Shown here piece by piece: positions 1 to 11,900 of a stretch of 64,000 nt of DNA. The stretch is from contig SNVD02010585.1 in NCBI GenBank assembly GCA_013180625.2, positions 124,001-188,000 of the forward strand, given 5' to 3'. The notes under the pieces were generated by a model. The model did not search any database. It had not been told where the DNA came from and saw only the letters and a program-made list of their open reading frames with translations. Each line of letters opens with the position of its first letter. Position 1 is the stretch's first letter. The DNA comes from Boswellia sacra. Its lineage: Eukaryota > Streptophyta > Magnoliopsida > Sapindales > Burseraceae. The translations under genes were made by a program, and so were the position numbers.

Positions 1-365
1 TTTCAATTTTTATAACAATAAAATGAAATCTCATCTTATCTTTACTTGGTACTCAACTCGGTGGCAGGCAAGGGCACTAACATGACATGTTCTTAGGCAG
101 AATTAATTTATGAGCCAACTAATAATAGCATTCTTTTGTGTTGCGTCTGTATATATAGTTATGGGTTATTAATTAATTGATTAATTTTGTTTTGTATTGA
201 AATATAATGTTGGTGGACAACTCATGTTCACATTTGGACTTGTTTTGACATTTCATTCATTCTACCGTTTCTACAAGAATTCAACAATACCAATAAAAAG
301 AAACAAAAGGCTGATGCAAACCTAACAAATTGAAAAGACACGGACACCCCATTTGATTAGATAAT

Positions 366-377
366 GGACACGTGGCT
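366..377. promoter_or_regulatory. G-box/ABRE-like motif, first copy
   Basis: GGACACGTGGCT contains the CACGTGGC core bound by plant bZIP and bHLH factors. The identical 12-mer recurs at 896-907, about 530 bases closer to the DUF789 start. The match is seen directly; its function is inferred. Confidence 0.35.
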
Positions 378-895
378 TACCAATCTACTAACAATATTAA
401 TTAACATTAACAAGGAAAAACGTTTCAACACTCAATTCTTTTCTCTTATTATATATTATCTATCATTCATTCCCTTTCCAATATCATCTATAATATTATA
501 TTTTTTATGCTCATAACTTAATCGCCAAATCAAAAGAGTTCTTTTTTATTTTTATTTTAGTAAAATTTTAACTTTTATTTTATTATTATTTAACTTTAAG
601 GTATAAAAATATTCTTTTATCTCTTTCATAAGATTATTTTGGTTGAGGATCTCCTACAATTTCCTCCTTCAATTAAATATTTTCTTACCATAAAACATGT
701 CATATAGACAAGATGAAAAAGAGAATTAATGGAAACAAGGGTGAAATTGTGGTGGCTATTAATTGAAAAAAGCAAGAGAGGTTGCTGTAATTTGATTTTT
801 GATTGATTGATGTTAAAATTTAGAAAACAAAAGAAAAAGACAAGCCACTTTGGGATGAGCAGAGGAGAGAAGTAAAAGAAAAGGAGCATAGAAGT

Positions 896-907
896 GGACA
901 CGTGGCT
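896..907. promoter_or_regulatory. G-box/ABRE-like motif, second copy
   Basis: This is the second exact copy of GGACACGTGGCT, about 625 bases before the DUF789 start codon. Paired ACGT-core elements are a known arrangement in ABA-responsive promoters, although here the spacing is wide. A third CACGTGGC core lies in intron 1 near 2274. Confidence 0.35.
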
Positions 908-1520
908 GTATATAAAATAAAAAAATAAAAATCATAAAAGGAAGAAAACAGATTAACAAGGAAACAAAAAGTGGAAACACCAACACTGCCTCCACTACAC
1001 GCGGCGAAGCGAACTCTCACGGCTTCGACACAACTCTCTCTCTCTTTTTCTTTTGTTGTGTTCTGCTCTGTTCTGCTCAGGCTGAGGGAGCCTCATCCTA
1101 ATCCGTTTCTGTTTTGTTGTTGTTTACACAAATATTATTACTGTTGTTCTGAGTTGAATTGAATAGACCATAAATAGGTAGAGCGTTATAATTAGGTTGA
1201 AATTTGTGTTTGGTCTTCTTTCTCCTCTTCTTCATGTACAAGTATTTATGGGTTTGGATATGCTCAATCTCATTGTTTACATTTAGGATAGTTTTTGTGT
1301 GAGTGAGTGTGACTACTTTTCACTTTCCATTTTTTGTCTTCCTGTATTTATTCTTCTTCTTATAAATAAATTAATTAATATCCTTCCTTTTCTACCTATA
1401 ATCTCCTCCTTATTATCCTTCTCCTTCTCCTCCCTCTCAATGACTCTCTTTCGTTCTTGAAGAGAAGTGTGTCTGAGCCTCCACCACCACAATTTGACTC
1501 ACGGAATCAATCGAAGATCA

Positions 1521-4500
1521 ATGTGGTCGACATCTCCATCTTCGTCCCCGCACTCTAATCTTGAGAGCTTCATTCACCGCATAACGCCTAATCCTCCTTC
1601 ACGATCTCTTCCACAGGTACAGGTTTGTCAATTCAATTCTTTTTTTTTTTCTCTTTGTTAATTGTTTTTCCATCAATGAAGAGGAAGAAGGAGAGTCAAC
1701 GATTTTGGAATTTCGACTGCATTTATGGTTTCTTTTGTAAATCCATTATTTTTGTTTTTCTATATTTTAATTTTAATTTTAATTTTTTATGTAAGTATTG
1801 TATTCGCCACTACTTACAGTTACACTTCACTTTTGTCAATGACGAAAACTCTGAACAAAAAGTTCTGCTACTTGCTGATTATTATTATTTTTTTTAATGT
1901 TTATCTCTTCTCAGTCGAAATTCAAAATCGCTTCCAGGTAATGGTATACTATTTCAATTCGTTTTTTAAATAGCAAAATAAAAGTAAAAAACATAACATA
2001 GTACAAAGACAATTCTTCATTTATTTATTTATGCTTTTTTTGTGGTGTGGGCTTTGTTTTGGTCTCACATCTCAATTGGGTCAGACCCACATTTTAAGAT
2101 AACGACAACAACCTTCTGGAGATGCCTCGAATATTCTCGTCACTTCCTGCTATATTATTCTTTCTTTTCTTTTCTTTTAATTTCCACTGTATATCATTAT
2201 TATTGATGACGTTGTTACTTCAATGTTTGACCAATAGGATTCTTTTTAGACATAGAGATGTTTATCCTCATCACGTGGCAGCCTTGTTGGTTTGTGTGTG
2301 TTACACGTCTTCTTTGTCCGTCTCCTTGCCTTTCTCTTAGAGGAACTTTTGCCATTTACATTGCAATTAACACGTGTAAATTGATCCACAATTCTTTTTT
2401 TTTTTTAATAGATCTCCTAAAGCTGCATTTAAGTGAAAATTTGTGAAAGAAATAATCTAAATCATTAAATACAATAAATATCATAATCAAACGGAAAGTA
2501 TTACGTAATCTTTAACATCGCGTTGTTGGAAAGTTTTAATATGTGTTGATAAGACTACGAATTTCTTATTACTCCCCCTCTTATCTCTTGATTGTTAAAC
2601 TATGTAAATTTCTCTTACCATTTTTTATATCATCACATTGTGTTTATCTTTATCATCAATCTGTCGTTACCCTTTTTTTATAAATATTTTATACATTGTT
2701 AATATTTTTGGAATTTACTCCGCTAATCTATTAATCCTACTGTATTAAAATTGCTTTGGATGAAAATTTTAGGTTCATATATTTGGTAATTATTGGCAGT
2801 TAATTCTTCTATACATGTTCATTCGGTCAATCTAAGTAAAACCACTTCGCAATTTCATTGTGCCTTCTGTTCTGTCTTCTTTTTTTCATATAATACGAAA
2901 ATCGAAATAGCTTTTTCGACTATATGCAGAGCTGCATTCATGAACTAAACAGCCAATGGCAACCACTTGATAAGGACATTGTTGAGTATTTTACATTGGG
3001 AGATCTCTGGAATTGCTATGATGAATGGAGTGCATATGGTGCTGGCACACCTGTGGTATTGAACACCGGTGAGGAGGTTATGCAATACCATGTTCCTTAC
3101 CTGTCGGCCATCCAGATTTACACTAACAAGCCTGTTGCCACTCCCAGGTTCTTAACATTTCGATTCTGTTTGATGTACAAATTTCAGTCTACTAGTCCTT
3201 TATAATAAACTGAGCCATCCCACTATCCTGTTTTAGGAATCTGAGGGAGGATGCTGATGCATTAGAATTCGAAAGTGATTCTTGGAGTGATGACAGTGGG
3301 AGTGACAAGTTATCGAGGTCGCTCAGCAACAACTCCAGCAGGACTTGGGATGCCATTTCTGAGGATTCAAGTTTGGACCAGGAAGGTTCATGGCCACCAA
3401 CTAATAAGCTTGGCCACCTTTATTTCCAGTACTTTGAGATATCTTCCCCATACTGGAGGGTTCCACTTATGGAAAAGGTAACGGGTTTCAGCATGTTACC
3501 TTGTCTGTTTGTAAAATAGGAATAGAGGGCTTAGCATTGGTGGTTTTTTTTCACTTTTATAGCAAAAAGAGTTGCCATTCATGACAACCTACAAATAGTT
3601 ATTTTCTTTTGCCTATGCTGATTGAATCAGATAATTGAATTGGCTCGGAATCATTCTGGATTAATGACCCTTAGAAGTGTCGATCTCTCACCAGCAAGTT
3701 GGATGGCTGTTGCTTGGTAAGCTTTTTGTACTATTATCATTATTTTCTTTTTTTCAAAGTTAATGAGAATAAATAAGCCTGAGAGCAGCTTTTAAGTCAA
3801 GTATATGGCTTGCCTTTTCCACTTTCCGGATCTTACCTGGCAATATCTCTCAGTTCCTTTCTGTCATAAGTAGTTAAATATATTGAATGACTCAATCATA
3901 GCCCTATAAAGATGCATCTGGAAAGCAACCTTTGTATTCGATTATGCTGGTAAAGTATGATAAGTGATTATGCCACAATTATCAAATATACTTGCTTAAT
4001 GTAAGTGGCAATAGTATAAGACTCATGTACGTATTATAGTTTGTGAATGGTGAGACCTGATCATTGTCAGTACCACATTTATCATTGAGCAATGGCTATT
4101 CTGTTATAGAGTAATGCCTTTTACCTAATATATAAAAAATTTTCGGATCTGAATTTCCATCTTTCTAAATATATGCAAAATTGAGTCAGTTTATATGTTT
4201 GCTTGGTGAAGTAATATTTGTATGATTTTTGATGATAGGTATCCTATATATCATATTCCGTGTCGGGTAAATGAGAAGGACTTGTTAACATGCTTCCTTG
4301 CGTATCATACGCTATCCTCTTCTTTTCAAGGTATTTTGATCATCTATGTAATTCATGGATAAATTATTAATCATGGCAGGTTGTGGTGAGTGGTTCAGTT
4401 ATTTTACTGATGATTCTATGTGTTAGTACCTAAAAAAGTCCATTGCTGCCTATTAAAGAGCACATATACAGTCCTATTGATGTTGCAATGTATTACTACT

Positions 4501-4837
4501 TTAAATGTTGGTGGTTTCCTACTGCTTAGAAGTTTCATGCTGTCTTTCGCATGATTGTGCAGATGGTGCGGTTGAGTATAATGACAGCAACACAGGTAAT
4601 ATGTGTTCTGAAGTTGAAAAAAGAGAAGGTAAGTCAAAGGGAGAAGGCAGTGGCAGGGTTTCCCTTACTCCGTTTGGGCTGTCTACTTATAAGAGGCGTG
4701 GAGATGTTTGGGTAAATCCGGAAACATGTGACCAAGAAAGAATAATCAATCTCCACAGTGCTGCGGATTCCTGGTTGAAGCAGCTTAATGTCTACCATCA
4801 CGACTTTAACTTTTTTGCTCGCCACTCTAATATGTAA
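1521..4837 (+). CDS. DUF789 family protein
   Basis: This is a plant protein of unknown function. Six exons join in frame: 1521-1616, 2930-3147, 3237-3477, 3631-3716, 4239-4330 and 4563-4837, giving 335 codons plus stop. Family signatures in order are SNLESFIHRITP at the N-terminus, QWQPLDKDIVEYFTLGDLW, then EWSAYGAGTPVVLN and VPYLSAIQIY. An acidic Ser/Asp-rich stretch follows (about residues 110-145), then LYFQYFEISSPYWRVPL, SPASWMAVAWYPIYHIP and a C-terminal NVYHHDFNFFARH. Every junction has GT-AG and keeps phase. The first donor could instead be after 1622, adding two residues, and an upstream in-frame Met at 1467 would add 18 residues. I chose 1521 because the conserved SNLE segment follows soon after. 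The biochemical role is unknown. No signal peptide or membrane segment is evident. Confidence 0.88.
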
Positions 4838-5905
4838 AACTAAATCTGAATGTGCAGATGACTTTTTTCATCGGTTAGTTTCTTTGTTAAAGTCTTCCAG
4901 CAAACTTCACTGGAGAATTGGCCCCTGCTGCAGTTTTGAAAACAATCACCAAGTGAAAGCATTGATGCAAGCTTTTAACTAGTCCCAGTGTGGTTTGGAT
5001 AAGGGTTGAAAGTGGTGGTGTTGTAAATTATTATTATGTGAAAACAGTGGGTTGCATCAAATGTAATTTGAAAGGGGTTTTTGTGGACTGAGTTGTTTTA
5101 GGCGGTGGGAGTTTGAGAAAGGCAAGGAGTTTTATAGGATCAGCCTTTTAATTTGTTTTTGCTAACTTGTTTTTTACCTAGGCTAGTATTTGCAGAGAGT
5201 TTATGTTATATGGATGACGATCAAGTTGAATGTTTTTGTATTTTCAAAAATAGTGGTAAAAAATATGCAATGCTTTAGGGCAGTGATATGAGAATGAGTC
5301 TTTGTACTTGGCTGGAGATGCAAGAAGGTCCCATTAAATAATTGGTTGTCTTTTTGTTATACAAATATAATCTAGGAGGAGGATAGTGTCAATGAATGGG
5401 GCTTGAGCCTAGGGAAAGCATGACATGGTTTTCTCCTTGGAAAAAGTAGAGAGAAGACTAGCAATAATTTTAATAGAGACCATAGAGCTACTATTCAGAA
5501 GATTATTGTGGGAATGCAGCTGAATAATTCTCACCCAAAAAAAAAATATATAATAGAAAAATTGACAACTATTATGTAATAGTGGATAATAGAAAATGAA
5601 GCAAAACGTAGTTGAGGTGGCGGCCGTTGGTGGTAAAGTAAATTAACGTAACGGTTCCAGAATTGGTGATCCCCACCAAAAACACAGAAAGTTGCATGTT
5701 GAAGGAAAACGCAGCTTGCGTTTGCCACGTGTCTCTTGCTTTCCATACTTGTAAATTAAGCTAAGCTAATAAATCAGAGAAACAGCACCTGATTCCCCCG
5801 GTCGCTGAATTCAATTTAATTTGATTCTTCCTCGACGAAGACGACGATTATCATCTCAACAGCATCCAGATTAAATTTAGTTGGAGAAGAAGAAGGAGAG
5901 AAGAA
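4838..5905. other. 3' region of DUF789 gene and promoter of the SMP gene
   Basis: No coding sequence was recognised. The first few hundred bases are probably the 3' UTR of the DUF789 gene. A CCACGTGTC G-box lies at 5725-5733, about 175 bases before the next start codon, and a purine-rich leader (GAAGAAGAAGG near 5885) precedes it. Confidence 0.4.
5725..5733. promoter_or_regulatory. G-box upstream of the SMP-domain gene
   Basis: CCACGTGTC matches the plant G-box/ABRE core and sits about 175 bases upstream of the start at 5906, within a normal promoter distance. A regulatory role is inferred from sequence only. Confidence 0.3.
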
Positions 5906-8900
5906 ATGATATGGTTTTTGTTTGGGTTAATTGTTGGTGCGATTGTTGTAGTGTCGGTAGAAGCAGCTGCTCTCCTATATCTTCTTAATCGACTCGTTCG
6001 CAAATCCAAATCCAAATCCTTTTCACCTCCACTTCAAGACCTTGATTCTCAACAGTCTCTTGATTTTTCTTACAACAAACAGGTATCACCTTCTCGTTGC
6101 CTTTCTTTTTCAATTACTCAACTACTTCTTTCCCCCTCTGCTGTTTACTATTTTACTGCCCCTTTGGGTTTTTCCTTCCTCTTCCTAGCACTAACCTAAT
6201 ATCAATTCAATTCATGTTGCTGTGATGAGATTTTTAGGTTTGTTTATTCTCTCAGATGTTTGTTATTTCTTAATTTGTATTTTTCGTTTGCAAGTTCATT
6301 TATCTGTGTCTCAGGGTTTTGTTTGGCTTCTGGAAGCGGAAAAAGTTCCCAAAGACCAAAAGAGGAAAAAGGACATCTTGGAGGTCTATCCTGTTCGTAA
6401 ATATGCTAAAATTAAGGATCGAGCCCTCATTCTCAAGGAATCTGATGGTCCCCAGATAGATATCCCCCTCAACGGTTGTGTAATTGAAGCTGTTTCAGCC
6501 TCAGCTCTACCCTCCAGAAAATGGTAACATGCCTGCTTGTTACCTGCTCCTTTTCTTTTGCTTACCTGTTTTAGATATTACAATTTTCATGAACTAATTG
6601 TCGACCATAGGTTGACATTACCTCGGCATTTAGACTGTAACATAATTATGTGTATGTTACCTGGCAAAATGGCACTAGTTTCCTGCCCCCAAAGGTTGTA
6701 GGTTTGCTGGGAGTACCAGTTTCGAGGTTCATTTTGTTAGAAAATTGTTTCCCAATTTCGTTCCACGAAACTTTTTGAGGATGAATTGCACCCCATGTTT
6801 TGTAAACCAATTTTTCAGATTATTAACAAGGCCGCTTAAAGGGGAAAAAAAGAATTGAATAAAGAAAAGAAAAGGAAAAAAAAAAAGAGAAATATATTGC
6901 TTGTATCACCTGTACAAGACATGGAGACCCTTTTTTTTTGTTTTGTTTTTTGGGGGGGGTGGGTGGGGTGGGTGGGTGGTGTGGCGCAGTGTTGTTCACT
7001 TCCAGATTTGACAGTATGTTTATATTCTTTTACTTTGTGCTAATTCTTGAAGGGTATTCAAGAAATTTTGAATAGTCACATTTCTTCTTCATGCTTGAAA
7101 ATCATCAAGACTGTTCTTATACAATTTATTCTGGGTTTTATAGGGCCAAAAGATTCCCTATAAAGGTGGAAAGCAAGAATTCAGTAATATACAATGTCAG
7201 TAAAACAATTTACATTTATCTTGAGACTTCCTGGGAGAAGGAGTCATGGTGCAAGGCCCTCCGTCTTGCTTCATGTAATGACAAAGAAAGACTGGACTGG
7301 TTCACCAAGTTGAATGGGGAATTCCATGGTTACCTGGCATCCTTAAAAGGATACCCTCCATTTATGAAACCCTCAATGGGGTTGATTGCTGAGTCACCTT
7401 CACTGGGGTTGAGTGGTGAGTCAATTGATAGGTCAAACAGGCTTGACGGCTCTTCATCAAAGGTGCGACTCCTTTGGAAAAAAATTGCCAAAAGAGCTTC
7501 AAAACCTTGTGGAGAAAGTAAGCCACTTGGTTCCTTATCCTCGGGCCGTGAAGAGAGAAAGAGTTATGAGAAATTCCGTCCTTGCCAAGATTCAGTTTTG
7601 GGTGCTAGTTCGGTAAAATCTGGGGCAAAGGTGCCAAACAATTCCGGGGAAGAAAATGCGGAATCATTGTCATCAATGCTTCCTCGCTCGACTAGCCAAA
7701 GTCAATTTTCAGTTCTCTCTGATACAGATTTTGATGACAAGTTTATGATTGATGAGGCAACACTCTGTTGGAATCTATTAGTCTTTCGACTCTTTTTTGA
7801 TGCCAAAAACAATATGGAATTGAAAAGCTCAATTAGGGCACGAATTCAGGTTTGTTATTTTCCAAAATAAGATCAGTCCTATGTGTGTTTTTGCCTGCGT
7901 ATGTACTGTGAGTCAGAGAATGTAGAAGATATCTCTGTTGCCATTATTTGTCAGCTTCATGGATTATTTGGTTAATTAAAATTTACTCTCTTAAGGGATA
8001 AAAGACATGTAACTTTTACATATCTGCTGATTAATATTCGGTTTTATCTATCTATTTATTGCATATTTTTTTGTGCAAGCAGCAAAATGTTTGATATCAT
8101 TGCTTGTTGTTAGTCATTCTGTAATTTATCTATTTGTAACTTATTTTTGTGATGTAAATGTTGATGTGAGTCTGATACCTCTTATTGTTGTAACAGAGGA
8201 CATTGTCGACTATGAGGACCCCCAGTTACATTGGCGAAATATCCTGTACTGGTATAGACACTGGAAATCTCCCACCTTATGTCCATGCTATGAGGGTTCT
8301 TCCAATGGACATGAATGAAGTGTGGGCCTTTGAAGTTGACATTGAATATTCTGGTGGAGTGGTTCTAGATGTTGCTACAAGACTTGAAGTTCGTGAACTA
8401 GATATCCAAAAAGGCATTGTGGATGCAAATTCAGAATCAAGCTCTGTTGGGGATGTTTCTTCAGACCTTCTTGAAGGTTTTGAATCTTATGGAAAACAGT
8501 TGAATATTTCTGAAGGGACTATTGAGGGACAAGTCCAGAAGGATGAAGGGGATCCTAAACTTGGTTAGTATTAACACCTTTTTATTATTGTATTATCTTT
8601 AGTTTCGTCAAATGTGGCTTCGCATACATATGGAGTGAATGATTTTGGGTGTTCTTTCCATCTTATCATTTAGAAGCATGCCGTGCAGTTTTGTGGTAAA
8701 GATTTACTGCTGATTACATAACATTTGGATTCACATATTAAATTCTAGATTAGGGAATTATTATATCGATAGGTACTAATATCCACTGTAAAAGTTATTA
8801 GTGTTTTGATTTTGAGGTAAGCATTGGAACTTCAAATTCTGGATAGGGGAAGGGTTCATGTTGTGATTTCTTTTTGGTTTATTGGTGTTCGGCTTATCTT

Positions 8901-11900
8901 TGGTTTCTTATATACATACACAATAGATATTTTATTTTTGTTGAGCCCTATGAACCACCTATCCACTTTTTCTATCTCCATACTCTTCCAATACAATTTC
9001 TATTTCCAATCAAAATAAATGATAAAGAAATTTTTGCAACTTTAGCTGTCTTTGATATAGGTATAGTTTTCAATAGTTGGCCGTCTCTGTTTTGAGCTTT
9101 GGTTAGGTGATTTTTTGGGTTTACTAGTTGATTATGTATTTATATTTATTTATTTATCAGGCTAGTTCTTTAGTATTGTTCTCTTTTTTTAAGCTCCTTT
9201 ATATTTCATCATTTCTTTGGAAAAAAATAAAATAAAATGAAACAAAGAGAGATGAATTTTCAAATTCTTGCACAAACATGGAAATATTGGGCGATTAATT
9301 TAAGAAATATAGAATTTTATAAATTTTTGTGTAAAGCTAAAAGAAAAATGAAATGACTTATTAGGTTACATAATATCTCAAATATTCGTAGATTATAATC
9401 AATGATATAGTTAGATGAGACACAAGCTGCCTACCCTATTCATCCTAAGAAAGTCTAGCTAAGATATTCTAAATTTAATCACATAATAAAATTCTAATTC
9501 ATATTACTATTGTAACCTCTCTGTAGTTTACTTCAATATATTTTTAAAGTTACTTATCCCAAAAAAAAGGGGAAGGGGAAGGGGAATCTAGAATTATCTA
9601 GATTATGTTGAAAAACCAACGATCAATTGCTCAATGAATATTTATATATATGTACAATTTAGATATATTAATTAAAGTTTATGACGTTTATATGAGATAT
9701 ATGTATCATACTGTGATAATTCCTAATAAAATCTATAAATAGCCTTGTAAAACATATGATTATTTAAAGAGTAAAATCATCTCTCAAGAAGAAGTTGCAA
9801 TAAAGTGAAACTTGAACGGTTTTAGATTTCTCTCTCACTCCTCTCCTTAAATAGATTTATTTTTCATGGCAGTCCTAAGTCATAATCAATGCTCACACAA
9901 ATTATCACCCTAAAGGTCCTCCTTGGCATGCGTGAGAGGAATGTGGAGTGAGAGAGAGATACTTTGACAAATTTTTAACTTTCCATTACATTTCTACTTT
10001 GGAGAGAGTATTTTTCTCCTCTATAACCATGTTGATTATAAAGCTATTTATAAATTGTTTCTAGAATGTGTCTAATAAGAAACATGTTCTCATTTAATCA
10101 AATTACTAACTGTAACTGATATCCTTCACACAATTTATGTTTACTTGTATTTTAGTTTTTCATGATATTTGAGATAACTCCAGATTTTTGAAAGGCAAAG
10201 GACCAGATAATGCCAGAAAATATTATGGATGTCTTGAAGTTTAAGAACCAAGTAGTCCTAAGATTCTCCAGGATCTAAGAAATCAAGCTAAAAATAACTA
10301 CTAAGTGTAATTTCTAGAGTTGATCTGATGCTAGGCTAAAAATAAAAATTTGTTGAAGATAGATATGTGCTGAAGATCTTTGGTGGAAAGGAATTTGCAT
10401 AATTTCCATCATGACTTAGGATTCTAGAGCATCATTTTTATTTGATTAAAGAGAGTTAGTACTGAGAAAGATATTTAGATAATAGTTCAAATTCATTATA
10501 TTTCTCCTTCTCTCTAAAAGAGATTGTTTTTCCCTCAATATAATCATGATGTTTACAAAGTCCTTTCCTTGGATGAGTTTAAGTAGGATACAAGCATCTT
10601 ATTTAAATCTCATTTGATGATGCCATTAGTTCTAATTGTTATATCTCATTTATTTAAGTAATTTGATAACTCATGGTATGCGTATTTTAACTTCTCATGA
10701 TAATTGATTAACCCTAGATTTTCAAATTTAATCTCCATGACTCCCACTTAATTTTGGGAATTGTTTTTGCTCCTTTTGACTTAAAAATTACTTCTTACCA
10801 TGCATTGCTTGATTAATTATGCACATTAATAATGATCTTGCTTTGATTAAATTTCATTCAAGTATATTGCATAATATTCCTAACAAGCTGAGTTATGCAA
10901 AATATTCAAATGAATTAGGGTCAAATAGGGTTAGTAATTGATAGATTTTCTACCCGCGCCCAACACACCACCACAACCACCCCCACCCCCCCAAAACCCA
11001 AAAAAACAAAGATTAAAGGGGTTGAAACGAATTTTTTCAAAATTATAAGGTTTTTTTTTTTGGTTTAATTTAAAAAAAGAAAGCTAAAAGAAAAATGTAG
11101 TGACTTATCTAGTTACATGAAATTTGAGGTACATGAATTAAGATAAATGATAGGATTAAATGGGATATGTGTACTTTACTATATTCATCGTAAGGTTGTC
11201 TATAAATGGCTTTGTAAAACTTCATGATTGTATATAGATATAAACCGCCCCAAAAAGAGAGATACAATGACAACTTGAATTGTTAAAAAAAAAAAAAAAA
11301 AAAATCTCTCACTCCTAACTCCTCTTTCTAATCAAATATACTAACGTTCTACAATAAGTCTTGATCAGCACCCTCACAAATCACTATTCATCAAAGATAC
11401 TATGACATATATATCTTGCAAAATTATTTAATTAATAGCAAGAAACATACACTTCTTTAGTAATATGTACTTTACTGGAGATCACCTCATTGATTGGATA
11501 AGTTTTATCTTGGATTAATGTTATTTGTTGATGGAAATTTTACCCTCCTGGAGTGGGCAGCACTGGTTTAAACTTCTAGTAGGCTAGTTGCTCTGCATTT
11601 GTGGGTTCTACTGATGTCTATGTTAGTCCACGCAGTGTGGGTGGTTAATAAAATTTTAAATTTCAGTTTTAAATTTGATTTTCTTAGACATTGCACTCAT
11701 TGAGTGCAAGCGAAGTCACATCATATAAAGATGGGCAAGTTTGTGACTGCTGAACAATATAAATTACTCATGGAACCTAATATTCCTGGAATGCAAAAGC
11801 TTTGAGGCTCTGTAAGTTGAAGGAATGAATTCTGAAAAAACAGAGGCTGGATTCAAAAGAGTATGAAACTTATATTTTTTTACTATTATTGACCAGATAA

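Larger units (their letters stand above)
1..1520. other. Upstream region and probable leader of the DUF789 gene
   Basis: No coding gene is supported. The left part is AT-rich. Positions about 1020-1450 are strongly pyrimidine-rich (CTCTCTCTC and TCTTCTTC tracts), as expected of a plant 5' leader, so transcription of the downstream gene may begin near 950-1400. An open frame at 971-1162 could be an upstream ORF if the leader starts that far out; nothing supports its translation. Two identical G-box/ABRE-like motifs lie here and are listed separately. Confidence 0.4.

Noticed and set aside
626..1162. Open frames on both strands upstream of the DUF789 gene
   Set aside because: Phe/Leu/Ser-rich products of pyrimidine tracts, without family likeness or splice context; probably leader sequence.
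6855..7043. Plus-strand ORF with Lys-rich and Gly/Trp-rich runs
   Set aside because: Product of poly-purine and (GGTGGG) low complexity inside an intron of the SMP gene.
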